A DNA stretch of 64,000 bases. Source: Notospermus geniculatus (taxonomy: Eukaryota > Nemertea > Pilidiophora > Heteronemertea > Lineidae). The stretch lies in NCBI GenBank assembly GCA_002633025.1, contig NMRB01000310.1, forward strand, positions 223,345 to 287,344. Reading direction: 5' to 3'. The position numbers were made by a program, and so were the translations under genes. The notes beneath the pieces are model-generated. The model made no database searches. It saw only the letters and a program-made list of their open reading frames with translations, and was not told the origin of the DNA. This document shows positions 34,140-46,878 of this stretch, one piece after another (positions within the stretch are counted from its first letter, which is position 1; each line of letters begins with the position of its first letter).

Positions 34140-34830
34140 ATCTCATGCCAATAACTCATCACATGGTTGACCTTGAACTTGACCTTGACCTGGCAATCTG
34201 ATCATCAAGGTCACTGCATAATCGAAACGGGCATCCTCAATAACCTAAATATGGCTGATATCATGCCTCTACCTCTACCACAGGCAGAGATATTAAAAAA
34301 TATCAAGTTTGACCTTGACCTTGACCTCTGATTATCGAGATCGTTGCATAATCGAAATGGGCATCATCAACAACCTAAGTATGGTGACACATGTCGTCAA
34401 CCGAGAATTAACAGGGTCTAAGTACATTTTTAGCTTGACCCAAATTCCCTGTGCTTTTAGTCCCTTATAAGCACAGGAAGTGAGGGTCAAGTAAAAAAAT
34501 GCACTTAGACCAAGTTAATTCTGGGTTGACAATGTCTCTATCTCTACCCCAGGCAGAGATATTTCATATTTTCGAGTTTTACCTTGACATTGACTCTGAT
34601 CATCAAGGTCATTGCATAATCGAAATGGGCATCCTCAATAACCTAAAGTATGGGTCTATCACTGCAGAGATATTTCAAATTGTCAAGTTTGACCTTGATC
34701 TTGACCTATGATCATCAAGGTCACTGCATAATCGAAATGGGCATCCTCAATAACCTAAGTATGGATGATATCATGCCTTTACCTCTACCACGGGCAGAGA
34801 TACTTCAAATTATCAAGTTTGATATATCAA
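34140..34830. repeat. Tandem repeat array of about 130-bp units
   Basis: At least four units share gatcatcaaggtcactgcat, aatcgaaatgggcatcctca, ataacctaagtatgg and caagtttgaccttgacctt. It lies in the large intron of gene A and is not seen in copy B. Confidence 0.8.
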
Positions 34831-35382
34831 AATCTCATGATATCTCAATCACCCAGACATGTGAGGCTGAGAATTTTAACATAGTCATGTCACTGGGTAA
34901 GCAGGCATGAACTTAGACTTGTTTCATGTTGATCAGTGGACAATATGGCAAGTTATGGCAAAATATCAAATTTATGATATCGATATCACCATGACACCAA
35001 CATCTCAGATCGAAAGTAATCAGCTCATTCGATTCCTAGGGTATGAAAACCTAAGGGCAGAACTTGTTTCTGTTGCTCTAGGTGTTAAAGGAGCTGTAAA
35101 AGGTGTTAAAGTTTGATATGTTGATTACATCATGATGGAGGCATCTGAGATTGAAAATGATTGGCTTATTGGATTGCCCAGTTTGACAAACCTAGGGGTA
35201 GGATTTGTTTCCAAGGCTGTAGCTGTTCAAGGAGATGAGATCACAGCTAGCAAACTGATGTCTAAAAGACGTTGAAACTGGTTACTCGTCACTCGTCAGC
35301 AAAACTGGTGGCAAAGACGTTGTTGGGGTGGGTGGCCTTTGAGAGTTTTTGCAAGTCGCCGAAAAATTGACTTTGAAGTTCT

Positions 35383-35712
35383 GGGGCCTGATTCACAAAG
35401 CACCCGTAAGTTCGCTATCTTAGCACGCTCTAAGTGAACGTTTATGTTTAAGATTAGACACTGGTAAGTTATATTCACGAAACATTCTTAGATCACTCTT
35501 AGATCACTCTAACATGTCTAACCCAAAGTGTACGTAAGCTTACGTTAAGACGGACGAAGAATAAAATGATTCACTTCTCCGTTTTGCGCTTTGCGCTTAG
35601 GCCTTCACGTAATCTTAAGAGTCCTTCGTGAATAACACGCAAACGGCTACGTGTATGCTTAGAGTGAGTTTAAGTACACTTACCACTAAGTGTGCTTTGT
35701 GAATCAGGCCCC
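35383..35712. repeat. MITE with ggggcctgattcacaaagca ends
   Basis: ggggcctgattcacaaagca (left) and gctttgtgaatcaggcccc (right) are inverted. Inner arms repeat 'cttagagtg'-like units in both senses (ttagatcactcttagatcac). Confidence 0.85.
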
Positions 35713-36094
35713 TGGACACCTACTTTATCATTGGACATGTTGGACCCAAGAACTGAGCGTTGTACAGGAGAATGGGACACGATGTACAGCTAACTTTTGA
35801 ACGGTTGGATTTACACCCCATAAATGTATTACCAACAGATAGAAACATGGTGCCACAGAAGCAGACAAGCATGTTCTTAATTGTTTTCAGTAGTTATGTA
35901 ATAAGAAATAATTTTTTTATGTAAATTAAACACAAAATGGGTCAAAAATACATAAAAACGCCGTTTCCAATTACATGTACGTAACTAGTTCGAAACTACA
36001 AAAAACATGCTTATTTGGTTACGAGGCACCATGTTTCTATCTGTTGGTAATACATTTATGGGGTGTAAATCCCACCGTTCAAAAGTTAGCTGTA

Positions 36095-37118
36095 CAGTCC
36101 TTCAAATAAGTAAATGGACAGAGGAAAATCGTAATTTCTCAAAAACGGCTGGTGATAAATCGATGCGGTTTGCGGCATTTGATAGGACATTTAGTTGTGC
36201 ATCATGATATCTACCACTTGGAAATTTGCCATTTTATCTAATAGTGACTTTTGTTGATTTACAAAAGGTACCAAAATCAACTTTTTTTGTTTCCGATATT
36301 TTTCATACTTTTTCTTGATAGGATGAATCGCTATGGTGAAAAACCCACATCCCCATAAGTGTGATGAAAATATCTTGTTTAACTGGTGGGAAAATAGCGT
36401 TTTTATGTCAAAATTTTCCACCTGTTGATCGACGTTGGATTTACTTTGGAGAAACGCCCTGGTGATCTTCGCCACTAAGCCTACTGAATTGGAACATGCC
36501 GGTGTATTGAACCCTGACATGAGACGATTTTGAATACAGTTTTTGTGAATTGGCCCAATGACCATGTTGAATAGCCTGCAATTTTAATTCAAATGGGGTG
36601 TTCGTTTCCAATGACTTTCCTGGAAGTAGAATGACAACTACAGACCTGGGAGAGCTATTCATAGGCACATGAAGCAAGCCCATTGAAATGAGTTGATGAC
36701 CTTATTCCAGTTGTCATTTTGTCCAGTAGGCCATATGGGTCAGGTGAATAATGTGTGTTGAGGGGGCAACTCAGTAACAAAACACCGGGTGCCAAAGCCT
36801 TTTTGCACAAATGAGTTAATAAGTTACAGATTCAAGTGAATACTGCGGAATTTCTTTGATATTCACTCATAACTCAACAAAAGCTTCCAGCCAATTCAAA
36901 ATTTGCCCCCCAAAAATGCGGGATAAAAAAGTTGATTTTGGGACCTTTTTTTAAATTAACGAAAGTCACTATTAGATAAAACGGCAAATTTCCAAGTGGT
37001 AGATATCATGATGCACAACTGAATGTCCTATCAAATGCCGCAAACCGCATCCATTTATCACCAGCCGTCTTTGAGAAAATTCAATTTTCCTCGGTCCATT
37101 TACTTATTTGAAGGACTG
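36095..37118. mobile_element. DNA transposon with ~190-bp TIRs and TA target duplication
   Basis: Left cagtccttcaaataagtaaa continues through gatatctaccacttggaaat to about 36285. The inverse runs from about 36930 to 37118. TA flanks both ends (36093-36094 and 37119-37120), as expected of Tc1/mariner-type insertion. It interrupts a copy of repeat P at gttagctg^TA^catc. The interior has no convincing transposase, so it is probably non-autonomous. Confidence 0.85.
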
Positions 37119-37189
37119 TACATCAGTGTCCTGAACTTCTAAGTCATTTTTTTTCGGCGTCTTGCAAAAAATCTCAAAGGCCACCCTCC

Positions 37190-38110
37190 CTAGTGCGATT
37201 CAGGGGGTCCCCTGAACACATTACCAGGGGGTGGGTTTTTACAGCAGGTGGTCCCCCATTTTTGCCCTTTGCCCCCTGGGTACATACCAAATTTTGTACC
37301 CAACCTTGTATTGGGTGTAGTAAGCACTAGCCACATTTATTGTAGTTACTCCTCCTCACATAAAAAAACACAGCATGCCTAGCTCTTTGCTGTCAAACAC
37401 ATGTCAGACCCGTCCATGAATGACAGGACTGATGACGTCAGTTATCCCAGCCAATGAAATCGATCCGCTAGAGGGGGGCACTCTCTGCAGTAAAATACGA
37501 AGACGCACATTGCTGTACAGGCACAGCAGCGCACAGAGACAAAATTTCCATCAAACAAAGGATTGGGAAAAAACTAGTCAAGACAGTGTATAGAGGACCT
37601 GTGACGAAAATGGGATGATAAAAAAGAGAGGACTTAAAGGTCCTCACTGTACAAAAAGTCCTTTGTTTGTTGGTGTGCTTTCCTTATGATGTCCTCTGAT
37701 TCCTGCATTCACACCTACACGCACACCTACACGCACACGCAAACAGACACCTAAATTGCGAGGCGATGTAGATCTAGCTTGAAAAACATGCAATGACGAG
37801 AGAGAATGAGAGAGCGAGGGAGGGAGAGAGAGAGAGAGACAAGACAGATAGAGGGAGATCGACAGCGAGAGCCCACTGACGTTTAGTTAAGTAACAGCTC
37901 GACAGGTGTCACTACCGCCCTTACACATGCTGACGGGCAGCCACACCGACAACTTGAACGTCATGCATGTCGTGTTATACCAAGTCTCTGGCGTTTGTGT
38001 AAATACGTCATAGTGACCGGTGGTCATGATCAGACGTGTGCTCAGCCATTCTGTATTTTTTGCAGAAGGAATAGTAATACAATAGTAATACAAATAGCTT
38101 TGCGAGGAAA
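37190..38110. other. No gene seen; simple repeats
   Basis: Contains a GA-rich microsatellite (37799-37850) and tandem acacctacacgcac units near 37715. No exon is supported. Confidence 0.5.
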
Positions 38111-38118
38111 ACGCTCAT

Positions 38119-38357
38119 GTGTACGACCATATCACGTTGAAAACAACGGTTCTCGTCCGGTCACCGAAGTCAAGCAACTTCGAGCGTGGTTAGCACCTGG
38201 ATGGGTGACGGCCTCGGAATACCACGGGTCATATGAATAAAGACTAGAAAATGCTTTTACTTGAATTTTGCAATACAAATACACTGGGCAATGCTGTAAA
38301 AACCTGAAGTAAAAGCATTTGCTAGTCTTTATTCATATGACCCATTATGTTGTAGGC
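38119..38357 (+). rRNA. 5S rRNA-like gene, split by a MITE
   Basis: 38119-38225 matches 5S rRNA over its length: tacgaccatatcacgttga, the ggttctcgtccg block, caccgaagtcaagcaac, and the internal control region ggttagcacctggatgggtg and ggaataccac. The last ten bases (tgttgtaggc) come only at 38348-38357, after a MITE (38226-38343), and are followed by T-runs typical of Pol III termination. The insertion and several substitutions make it a pseudogene. Confidence 0.8.
38226..38343. mobile_element. MITE, gggtcatatgaataaag family, copy 2
   Basis: gggtcatatgaataaagact / agtctttattcatatgaccc are near-perfect inverted ends; inner arms gcttttacttga / tgaagtaaaagc. It interrupts the 5S-like gene ten bases from its end. 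Confidence 0.85.
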
Positions 38358-38540
38358 TTTTGATTTTTTCCCCGTCGCTCGTAAGAGTGTCGCTCTTCTA
38401 ATCTTTTTATTCCATTGTCTGAGTTTGCTTTTGTTGTGCTGTCCTATTTTATTTTGTGTTTTTTAATTTTTGTATGTTGTGTGTCAGTTAAGCAGGCCTC
38501 ACACGAGGACGGTTCTGACGGCGGTTCAGCACGGTTCAAT

Positions 38541-38628
38541 AGGGAGGTTTAGAAATCAAGCGATAAATGCAATATAAAATCCGGTTAATGTGTAGTATGA
38601 AAAATAAAGTTATCGTTTGATTTCTAAN
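38541..38628. repeat. MITE, ggaggtt-agaaatcaaacg family, short copy 3
   Basis: gggaggtttagaaatcaagc ... gtagtatgaaaaataaagtt ... tttgatttctaa, ending at the single N. It lacks part of the left arm. Confidence 0.7.
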
Positions 38629-38732
38629 CACTTTTTACAGGGGGACACTCTTTACTGCTACACCGGCGGTCATGTCATGACCAGACCTCGGACGCCTCGC
38701 AGAAAGAATAGCTTCGCGAGGATGGGGCTCAT

Positions 38733-38836
38733 GTCTACGACCACACCGGTTCTCGTCCAATCACCGAAGTTAAGCAACGTGGAGTGTGGTTGGCACATGG
38801 ATGGGTGACCGCCTCGGAATACCACGTGTTGTAGAC
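38733..38836 (+). rRNA. 5S rRNA-like gene, copy 2, with internal deletion
   Basis: gtctacgaccac, ggttctcgtccaatcaccga, agttaagcaacgtgg, ggttggcacatggatgggtg, and ggaataccacgtgttgtaga. About 16 bases (the atcacgttgaaaacaa stretch of copy 1) are missing, giving 104 bases in place of about 120. Flanks on both sides resemble those of copy 1, so the pair derives from a repeated unit. Probably a pseudogene. Confidence 0.75.
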
Positions 38837-39178
38837 TTGACTTTTGCCCATCCCGTCGATGCAAGCTCTTTTTTCCTGTCCTTTTTTGCAGTTAATCGAG
38901 AGAAGAAACCGCTCCGTTAACGATAACACTAACGCTAACGCTATTTCTGCCGTGTAAATGTAAACAATAACGCTAGCGTTAGTGTTACCGTTAATGGATG
39001 AGTTACCCCCAAAAAGTAGAGGCCGAATGAAGACACCAAATGGGACATCCATTATAGTGGTGTAACAAACCTTGTCGATATTTTCACAATGAAAAAATAA
39101 CATTTGCTTGGCTGGCTGTTTTCATGGCCACGTGATAGCGCCTCTCTCTCTTCCCCACCTTCTCTAACCAATACCTAC

Positions 39179-40318
39179 CTGCCTCTCTCCATCAGCAGCA
39201 TATGTTATCTTCCCAATATCAATTTTCGGCAAGTTAGGCCTGAATATACATGTAGGTAGGTTTTGTTGAGGATTATTGTACGCCTCAACGAAGGCACTCC
39301 CATCAACTTGATCAATGAGCTGTCCTGCAGCCACCAGGTTTTTCTGAGCAGTAGCCAACATCTCCAAGTCACCCGGATGTGGTTCATGCCTGGATATGAG
39401 TCTTGCCCGGCGGACAGCAGCATCCAGTTGTTGTATAACATTTGGTATCTTCTCCAGACAGGCCTTCCCATCCTCAGTGAACTTGTAATCATCATTGACC
39501 TTGGCTATCATCGCCGTCTTCTGCCTCAAAATCTCCTCAATCCACTTCTCAGCGTGCTCCTCTATACGTTTGATAACTGAATTCCTCTCAGCCAGGGCAG
39601 AGGGGTCCATTTCCTTCAAACTCGCCTCAAGGTTCTTCAGAGCTTCTAACTCTCCCTCCCTCTCAGTCTTAACATCCCTCATGTCCTTCGCGATTTTTTG
39701 GCACAATTCGGTTGCTTTCCCGACTTCGTGATCGCCATGATCTAGTATAACACATACATTACAAACAAGTTTCGAACAATCACAGCAGAAATGTCTCGTT
39801 AGTTCATTGTGGAATTGGCATCGGGCATCCTTCCTGCTGATTTCGTTCAGAGGAAAGACCTTATGATGCCAAGTTGCTTTGTTCTCACCGTGAATCGTAG
39901 TGCAGTCATCACACATCGGGAACTGGTCACAATCTTCACATGTATTGATTGCTTTTACCGTTTTTGATGCCTCATACTTGCAAAGAAAACAATACAAATC
40001 TTCCACGTGGGAAGAATAACTTGCCAAACCACTACAATAAAAATCTTCATCAGAATCCTCCGCCTCCGGAAGGGAAATGTCTTCAACGCCATCTTTTGAA
40101 CAATCTGCCAAGCCACTAACACCATCCACTGGTAGGGGTCTCTCATCAAAACACGTAGGACATGAGATGACCTTTGTTTTCGGTCCCAATCCCTTCAGAT
40201 GTTTCGAAAGGCATGTTTCGCAGAAGACATGTCTACAGCTACGCAGCATTTTCAGGAGAGGTGGCGACCCCAGACATATGGGGCAGGTCGGATTATCTGT
40301 GGGGAACGTGGACGCCAT
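39179..40318 (-). CDS. TRIM-like gene A, RING / B-box / coiled-coil exon
   Basis: A 380-codon exon. The ATG at 40318 follows an acceptor (TTGTTTTTCTTCAG) by 13 bases, so the start is MASTFPTD and the 5' UTR is spliced; a likely 5' exon donor is at 40943. It ends CAG|GTAGGT at 39179, phase 0. Residues 12-56 form a C3HC4 RING (C12, C15, C28, H30, C33, C36, C53, C56), so E3 ubiquitin-ligase activity is expected. A first B-box spans about 110-153, and a second runs from C167-x2-H170 to H197. A Lys/Glu-rich coiled coil follows to about 300. An acidic linker separates RING and B-box. Joined to exons at 33902 and 32980 it gives about 676 residues. Confidence 0.88.
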
Positions 40319-41202
40319 CTTTAAGGGTCTCCTGAAGAAAAACAAGCAAATGAAATGAGTTATCGTAATTAGCCTACGGAGAGTAGTGTTGAGTATTAGT
40401 GTTGAGTCAAATGATTGTATTGGACTGATTGGAGTTGAATTTCAGGCTGAAGTCTGAGCAGGAATTGTGTATCCGTATGGAAGACGAGATCGAAAAAACC
40501 CCAACTGACATTATATGGTCGTCGCCATGATGAGATCACATGATCACTTCTCTTGCCCAATCAGCAGCCGGATTGTGATTTTCAAATGAGAGGAATCGGC
40601 GGATGGAAATGAATGACTAGCTTTGTCCCTGATTAGCCAATCAGCGAGCGTACCAGGATCTTGGTAAGCCTCCAAACAGTAATTTCGCAGTTTGATCCCA
40701 GACGCTTGTTCGATCCCCAGATTCGAAACAGCGGCTGGGTGACCGAGACTGTTGCGAGTCAAATGATTATAACTTGTCCATACTGAAGTCACCGTAATGT
40801 AGGAGGTGAGAGAAAACTCTCTTTACCACACAATGAAGAATTGGTGTAGCTCGATGGTCAGCGATCAAACTTAATTACATTCAAATCGTCATCGTCGTCC
40901 GCCCTTACCGTCAGCATATTATCACAATGTAGGCCTACCCACCTCTCTAAACGGTCCTTTTACAAACTTGTGTCCAATTGATTTCAGTCTCTATTGGCTT
41001 TCACCCTTCTCGTAGGCCTCAAGTCACACCTTGGACGTCAACAAACGGTCAAGCAGCATTGAATGATGGTGAATATTTCTAAATCTAGAAGTAGAAATTA
41101 AAATGGTGTTGTCAGCGAAAGAAGTATCAAATACTCGATGACATGGTCTGTAACTCTCTTCGTTTTTGTGCATTTCATCAACACGCTGAAGATTATCAAC
41201 TT

Positions 41203-41402
41203 AAAGGAGCACGGTATTGCCACTTTTTCTCGACAGCCGGCGCCACACTGCGCTACTCTCCAACCCGAGGGACTAACTACGTCTCGGCGAATGACCAGAT
41301 TTACTGCGTACATTTTGTAATGCATTTTCGTCTTACTGCCGATAGGTGGCTCCCTCTACGTCGGCAGTCAAATAACACATTTGAGATACAATACCGTGGG
41401 CT
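41203..41402. repeat. Dispersed repeat Y, copy 2
   Basis: Colinear with 30538-30740, about 80 percent alike by eye (tattgccactttttctcgac, ataggtggctccctc). Confidence 0.7.
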
Positions 41403-42561
41403 TTGAATAAGACATCTAGACTACCCTCAGAGCTGTTCTCATCATCCTGGAAAATAGGCCTACCTGTTCCATAGAATACACCATGATTTTGAGGTGACGT
41501 GTTTATTGGGTTACCCTATCGAATAATATATACGGAACAAGTTGACCTACTTCAGTCGCACAAAACAGAATGCTCTGAATTATTCATATCTCGTTCTAAA
41601 AAATGGGGGAAAACATCGCCATGTAGTAGCGAGTAGCAAACAACGGTGTTGGAGTTCAGCCAAGACAGGAAGTGTGTCTGTTGATAATATTTTTTAACTG
41701 GGTCACAATCCACTGGCATGACGGGTGTTTGTACTGCAATGTGACGGTTGGGTGTACTAGCATGACCAATTGAATAATCAATGGAGGTGATGTAGGATAT
41801 GAATATTAGCAGACGAGAGACCCAGGCACTAAATTGAAAAAAAATCGATAAAAATTTAGACATAGATTATATTATACATTATCATTCATATCGTTTTAGT
41901 TGCAAAAAATTCGTTATTTGGGTCATCATACATGAAAATTGGAATGGACGGTGTTTGTGGCGGTAACCTCAAAACATTGAAACGACCCAAAATGAAACTA
42001 GCCATATCATGCAAAATATCGCATTATAATTTAAGCATGTGATTGTTGGGTGGAATGTGACCCACTCTGACTGACTCCGACTTCACACTCAAAGAAAGCA
42101 ACTTTTGCAGCCGAATCTGGTCCCTATGTTTACGTGAAATTTTTGACTTGACAGTTGCTTCGTGTGCTTGAGGGAGTGCACATAGGCTACCAGATTTTTT
42201 TCATCTTTGAAAACTGGCTTAAAATAGGGGTAAGTATTGCCACAAGTTGCATAGACTGATGTAGAAACAACCCTTAGGCCTAGGCCTACACCATTTGGTA
42301 CCTGTCAGCACTGTCACTTTGATATGAATTATCTCAAAAGTGAAGTTATCACCCCTTTTTAATGCAATTTGTTATAAAAAAAAAGGTCTGCCCCCCGCCA
42401 TGCCCGCCTAGCAACAGCAGCATGCCTGCTGCCGAGGGCCTAGACCTCAGGCCTACCTAGTTTTTTATGGCGCCAGGCCTATGCCCGTTCATGTACCTCA
42501 GCTACAACCCATGCATATTAATAAGTATGCTGCTCACGGGTGCAGCTACGGGGGGGGGGGG
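41403..42561. other. No gene seen
   Basis: A/T-rich intergenic DNA. TAGGCCTA-type octamers recur near 42283 and 42437. A G-run ends the contig at the gap. Confidence 0.45.
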
Positions 42562-42957
42562 NNNNNNNNNNNNNNNNNNNNNNNNNNNNNNNNNNNNNNN
42601 NNNNNNNNNNNNNNNNNNNNNNNNNNNNNNNNNNNNNNNNNNNNNNNNNNNNNNNNNNNNNNNNNNNNNNNNNNNNNNNNNNNNNNNNNNNNNNNNNNNN
42701 NNNNNNNNNNNNNNNNNNNNNNNNNNNNNNNNNNNNNNNNNNNNNNNNNNNNNNNNNNNNNNNNNNNNNNNNNNNNNNNNNNNNNNNNNNNNNNNNNNNN
42801 NNNNNNNNNNNNNNNNNNNNNNNNNNNNNNNNNNNNNNNNNNNNNNNNNNNNNNNNNNNNNNNNNNNNNNNNNNNNNNNNNNNNNNNNNNNNNNNNNNNN
42901 NNNNNNNNNNNNNNNNNNNNNNNNNNNNNNNNNNNNNNNNNNNNNNNNNNNNNNNNN
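42562..42957. other. Assembly gap between G-run and C-run
   Basis: 396 Ns, bounded by a G-run on the left and a C-run on the right. The long open frames across it are artefacts. Confidence 1.
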
Positions 42958-45628
42958 CCCCCCCCCCCCCCCCCCCCCGCTCCTCATCATAGCGCTGAAA
43001 AAATAATGCATTTTCAACTATCCCCTATGAAAAACTTTACATGTACTTTTCACTGGCTGATGTAACAGTACATAGTCCAGGCTGTACACAAATGATGTTT
43101 TGGAACGAGCTGCTTATGATTGCTTTCCACTACAGAGCTCTAAAGTACTAATTACAGAAAGTAGTGAAACAACAGAAGGAGCTGGTTGATATTATCATAA
43201 TTATGTCATGATCAGTGATATGGGCCAGAGTGTCAACCATGAAATTCTCAACAAGATAGCTGTAGCACTTTCCGAGATTTCCCCAAAGTTGACGACCTCT
43301 GTTAAACCTTTGGACAGTTTCAATATTCTGGCTGGTTTCAATTTGGGTCGTTTCAATGTGGGTTGTTCCAAGGTTTTGAGGTTACCGTTTGTGGCAATAT
43401 TCAATAAGTCACTTGGTAGAATCTAACATCGCTGGTTCAAACATTCGTCAGCAGGTCAGAAAGCATCATTTTTGTTGACATGTTGGTCTGCTCAATGATG
43501 GTAAATTTTTCGGAACATTTGACATTCGGGAATCAGCATTTGTAGTATTTTTTATGAAGTACATGTAATTAATGGAAGCAGGAGTAAACCGGAATGCAGA
43601 GAAAACCAGTGGTGAAGAAGAGAGTCGTCACACTCTCACACGAGACAATACATGTATTTGCATCCATCCAAAAGCGTCTGCCAATTTAAGGCCAAGCAGA
43701 GTTAATTTCTCCGGTTTACATACCTTGTAATGTGTCCTTGCAATCATTTGCGTAGAATTATCGTATATACAAATGTGTCACACTACATGAATAGGTTTTA
43801 ACACATCCGAGGATATTAATTCAAGTTCAAGTCCTCGAGAATCTTTCGATTTAAACACAGCACAAAGGGCCAAAGCCGTTCTGATATAATGGTAGCCGAC
43901 TCCCGTCTGAGTCTGTGACCTGATCAATGAATCGTCTGGATCATAATTTGGTTAGAATGCGCATGTTTATTAGGTCTTGTTATTTCTTCCTATCAGCACA
44001 AGATGGCACTTACTGCTGACTTACATGGAATGTTATTTTTGAAAGTTGTATTTTCAGGGCGGTTGACGAGGTGATGATTTCGTCACATTTTTGAAAAATT
44101 TCCGCACATCCAGTCAGATATCGATGACGATATACATTATCACTGATGTGAGCTTTCAATTGCATTTGTCGAGTCTGTATTCTAATACCTTCTAATACAT
44201 CTATAATACATCAAACTGAGAGATAGTGCTTCTTGGTGGGTTATTGTCTTCACTGAGATTCACGGAATCTCTTCCTTGAATATGAAGAGATTTCTCAGCA
44301 TCCCTCTGTCTGGGTACTGGAAGAATGGTCCGAGTTGTTTTTATTGCTTGACAACTGTATAGTATTTGCGTCAGTGTAACATCTATCCGTGTTCCTGTGT
44401 CTGAATGTTCCCCCTCATTGTCCTGCTCTATTGAACAGTCATGGTCTCTCTCGCTGTCTTTGTCACTACGTTCCACATTGTGGTCGCTAGCGGTCGCTAT
44501 TGGCCTTAGTGTGGGTCTCCTCGGCCATTTATTTTGTTACTTTGCACCTCTGGTTTATGTATTCTTCATTTTGGTCAAATAAATTAAATCAGTCAACCAA
44601 TCAATCGCTGTCTATTGTCACTACGTTCCACATTGTGGTCAGTGGGGGTATAGTTCATTGGAGTAACAGCTAGACTCTACATTGAAGTGGACTTGGTTGT
44701 ACACAATACAGCTATTACTTTCACCGACCATCCCCCACTGAATCGCAATGTGGAGATACTTGTACTATCTTTTACCACTAGAGGGCAGTATGCTAATGAT
44801 ATGATTCGTAAACAACCGTCATACCTTATCATGCTTATATCATCTTCACTCATCTGATTCTCTCCTCGCTCTAGTTCTTGGATTTAAAAAAAAATTAAAA
44901 GACGATTGTGCATCACGAAGAGTTTATTCAGTTGACAAAGAGTTTTAAAAGTGAGCAGTTCTCATTTCAATAAACCCCTGACATAAAAAAGTAGATAAAT
45001 ACACTATATACATATTTTAATTTATACAGTTCAGTTGATGAGTACACATATTTTTTATACAGTTCAGTTACATCTTTTACATCATTGTGTGTACCAGAAG
45101 TATTCAGAAGAACACAACATAAAGTCAGGTTGATCCCTGTCACACCGGTTCATTCTTACAGCTGGCACACTTTACGGCCCGTGATTTTCAAATTCCAATT
45201 CGCACAAGAGGTACAACCAGTCACAGCGCCTCCTATTGGCAGTAATTCTGCGGGTTCAACATTGAATGGACTTGTGGCAAAAGAATGAGCATGTTCATTC
45301 CCTATGTTCCTAGTCAAGAGGGCATGTGCCGTGAACAATGGGAAAGGTTGGCACGGTACAGCCTATGGGAACGACATTTATAAACCAAACAAAGGTTCAT
45401 TGTCCATGTGACAGCCCACAAGCGAACACAGAAGAGGGAAAAACTGCACAAGCGAACAGCCTATGGATACGCACCCTAAAGCCCCCGTCACATATCCACT
45501 CCGGGGCCCGTACGGCGAGTTTGATCTAGTCTAATTTCCGCTAATCTATTGAGGCGATTTCGGCATAATTCACCTTAGATTCGAGTTACTACGGAAGCGT
45601 ATTAGTGCCATCAATTTTTTCTTTTTAA
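42958..45628. other. No confident gene
   Basis: A - strand frame at 44476-44201 (acidic N-terminal half, then TLTQILYSCQAIKTTR) could be an exon, but no splice sites or family support it. The block cactacgttccacattgtgg is duplicated at 44465 and 44615. The rest is unassigned. Confidence 0.35.
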
Positions 45629-45963
45629 TTATGTTGAAGGTTTGACTTATTATCTAGAAGGTTCGACTTATTATCTTGAAGGTTCGACTTAGTATCTCGA
45701 ACCTTCAACTTATTTTCTCAAACGTTCGTCTTATCATCTCGAACATTCGACTTTTTTTCTCAAACCTTCAACATAAAAATACATTTCTGATATTGGAAAA
45801 TTATCTCGAAGCTTCGACTTATCATCTTGAAGGTTCGACTTATCATCTTGAAGGTTCAACTTAAAAATCTCAAACGATTTACTTAATCATCCCGAACGTT
45901 CGACGTATTATCTTGAAGGTTCGACTTGTTATCTTGAAGGTTCAACTTATTATCTTGAAGGTT
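45629..45963. repeat. Minisatellite, about 21-bp units
   Basis: Units of the form cttattatcttgaaggttcg repeat through the stretch, mixed with inverted-like variants (tctcgaaccttcaactta). It ends at the single N at 45964. Confidence 0.85.
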
Positions 45964-45964
45964 N

Positions 45965-46804
45965 CACATTCCTGCAAGTTACTGACGATGGCGACTTGGT
46001 TTTGGCCTCAGTGACGGCACTAACGGGCGCACTACACGTGATTGGACTTACTGGAGGTCCGCTCGAACTTGAGGATTTTGACTGAACAGTAACTCTAGAG
46101 ATTTCTTTTGACACCTTTTCAACTAATTTCGAGGTTTTCTCTGACACCTTCTTTACCACACAACAGGTTTGTTGACTGTGGTCAGCCACCGCCTGTATAA
46201 TCGCTCCCGCTTGTGAAGCGCAGGCTTTCTCAATCTGTGGGCTCATTTCGTCAGATGTTCTGGACAATTGCTCTAATAAGTTGGTAAACAATCTTGTTTG
46301 GTTTTCCATGAGGGCGCTAATTAATTGGGCCTGGTCCAATTGTCCCTGCTGGATAACACTAAGAGTGTCTTGGAGCGACTCTGTTTGTTCAGCTTGACTA
46401 TTCTTGATAGTTTTCGCCAGAAATTCCTGCTGATTTTTGATGGCAACACTATTGCGTTCTAGACGCGAATTGTTCTGAACCAACATAGAGTTAATGCTTT
46501 GGAGTAGGTCAGGTAGGGCTCTCAGGGCCTTAGCGCCTGCACGAAGCTCTGCAGCATCATCAGCTATGTCGGGCTCAGTTTTATCAGTATCATTGAGATC
46601 ATTATTTTCCCCATCATTGTCACCTGTGTCGTTTATAACAGTGAGATCATTCTCACCTTCGTCGGCGCTCTCGCGTTCATTTTCAGGGTGCCCAACCTCA
46701 TACACTGGGTCGAGGTGGGGAGGTTCCAGGTCAGAATTCTCACCATCAGGGCTAGTAGCCTGTGGCACAGATTTGACCTGAGCCCTCGTCTTTGGCCCAG
46801 CCAT
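45965..46804 (-). CDS. gag, partial second copy of the LTR retrotransposon
   Basis: From ATG at 46804 the first 280 codons are identical in protein to the full gag at 55200-53200. The copy is cut at the single N (45964). Its leader and LTR (46805-47493) are shared with the main element. It may be a tandem copy or an assembly duplicate. Confidence 0.8.
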
Positions 46805-46878
46805 TTCGCACCGGGCACTAGAAAAAGTCCTAAATTGGCCTAGATTCGTATCACTGGATAGACCGAATGAAACAGTCT

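Larger units (their letters stand above)
35325..37190. mobile_element. Nested fold-back transposon complex (outer element)
   Basis: Outer arms: ggtgggtggcctttgagagt...gcaagtcgccgaaaa (35325-35380) and the inverse ttttcggcgtcttgcaaaa...tctcaaaggccaccctccc (37150-37190). Inside lie a MITE (35383-35712), inverted halves of repeat P (35715-36094), and a complete element (36095-37118). Confidence 0.75.

Noticed and set aside
34140-34830. CRISPR-like array
   Set aside because: Units are long, imperfect and eukaryotic in setting, without spacer-repeat structure.
42467-43065. Long open frames with Pro-rich ends
   Set aside because: They span an N gap bounded by G and C runs.
44201-44476. - strand acidic frame as a gene
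   Set aside because: No acceptor, donor or family evidence; kept only as a remark.
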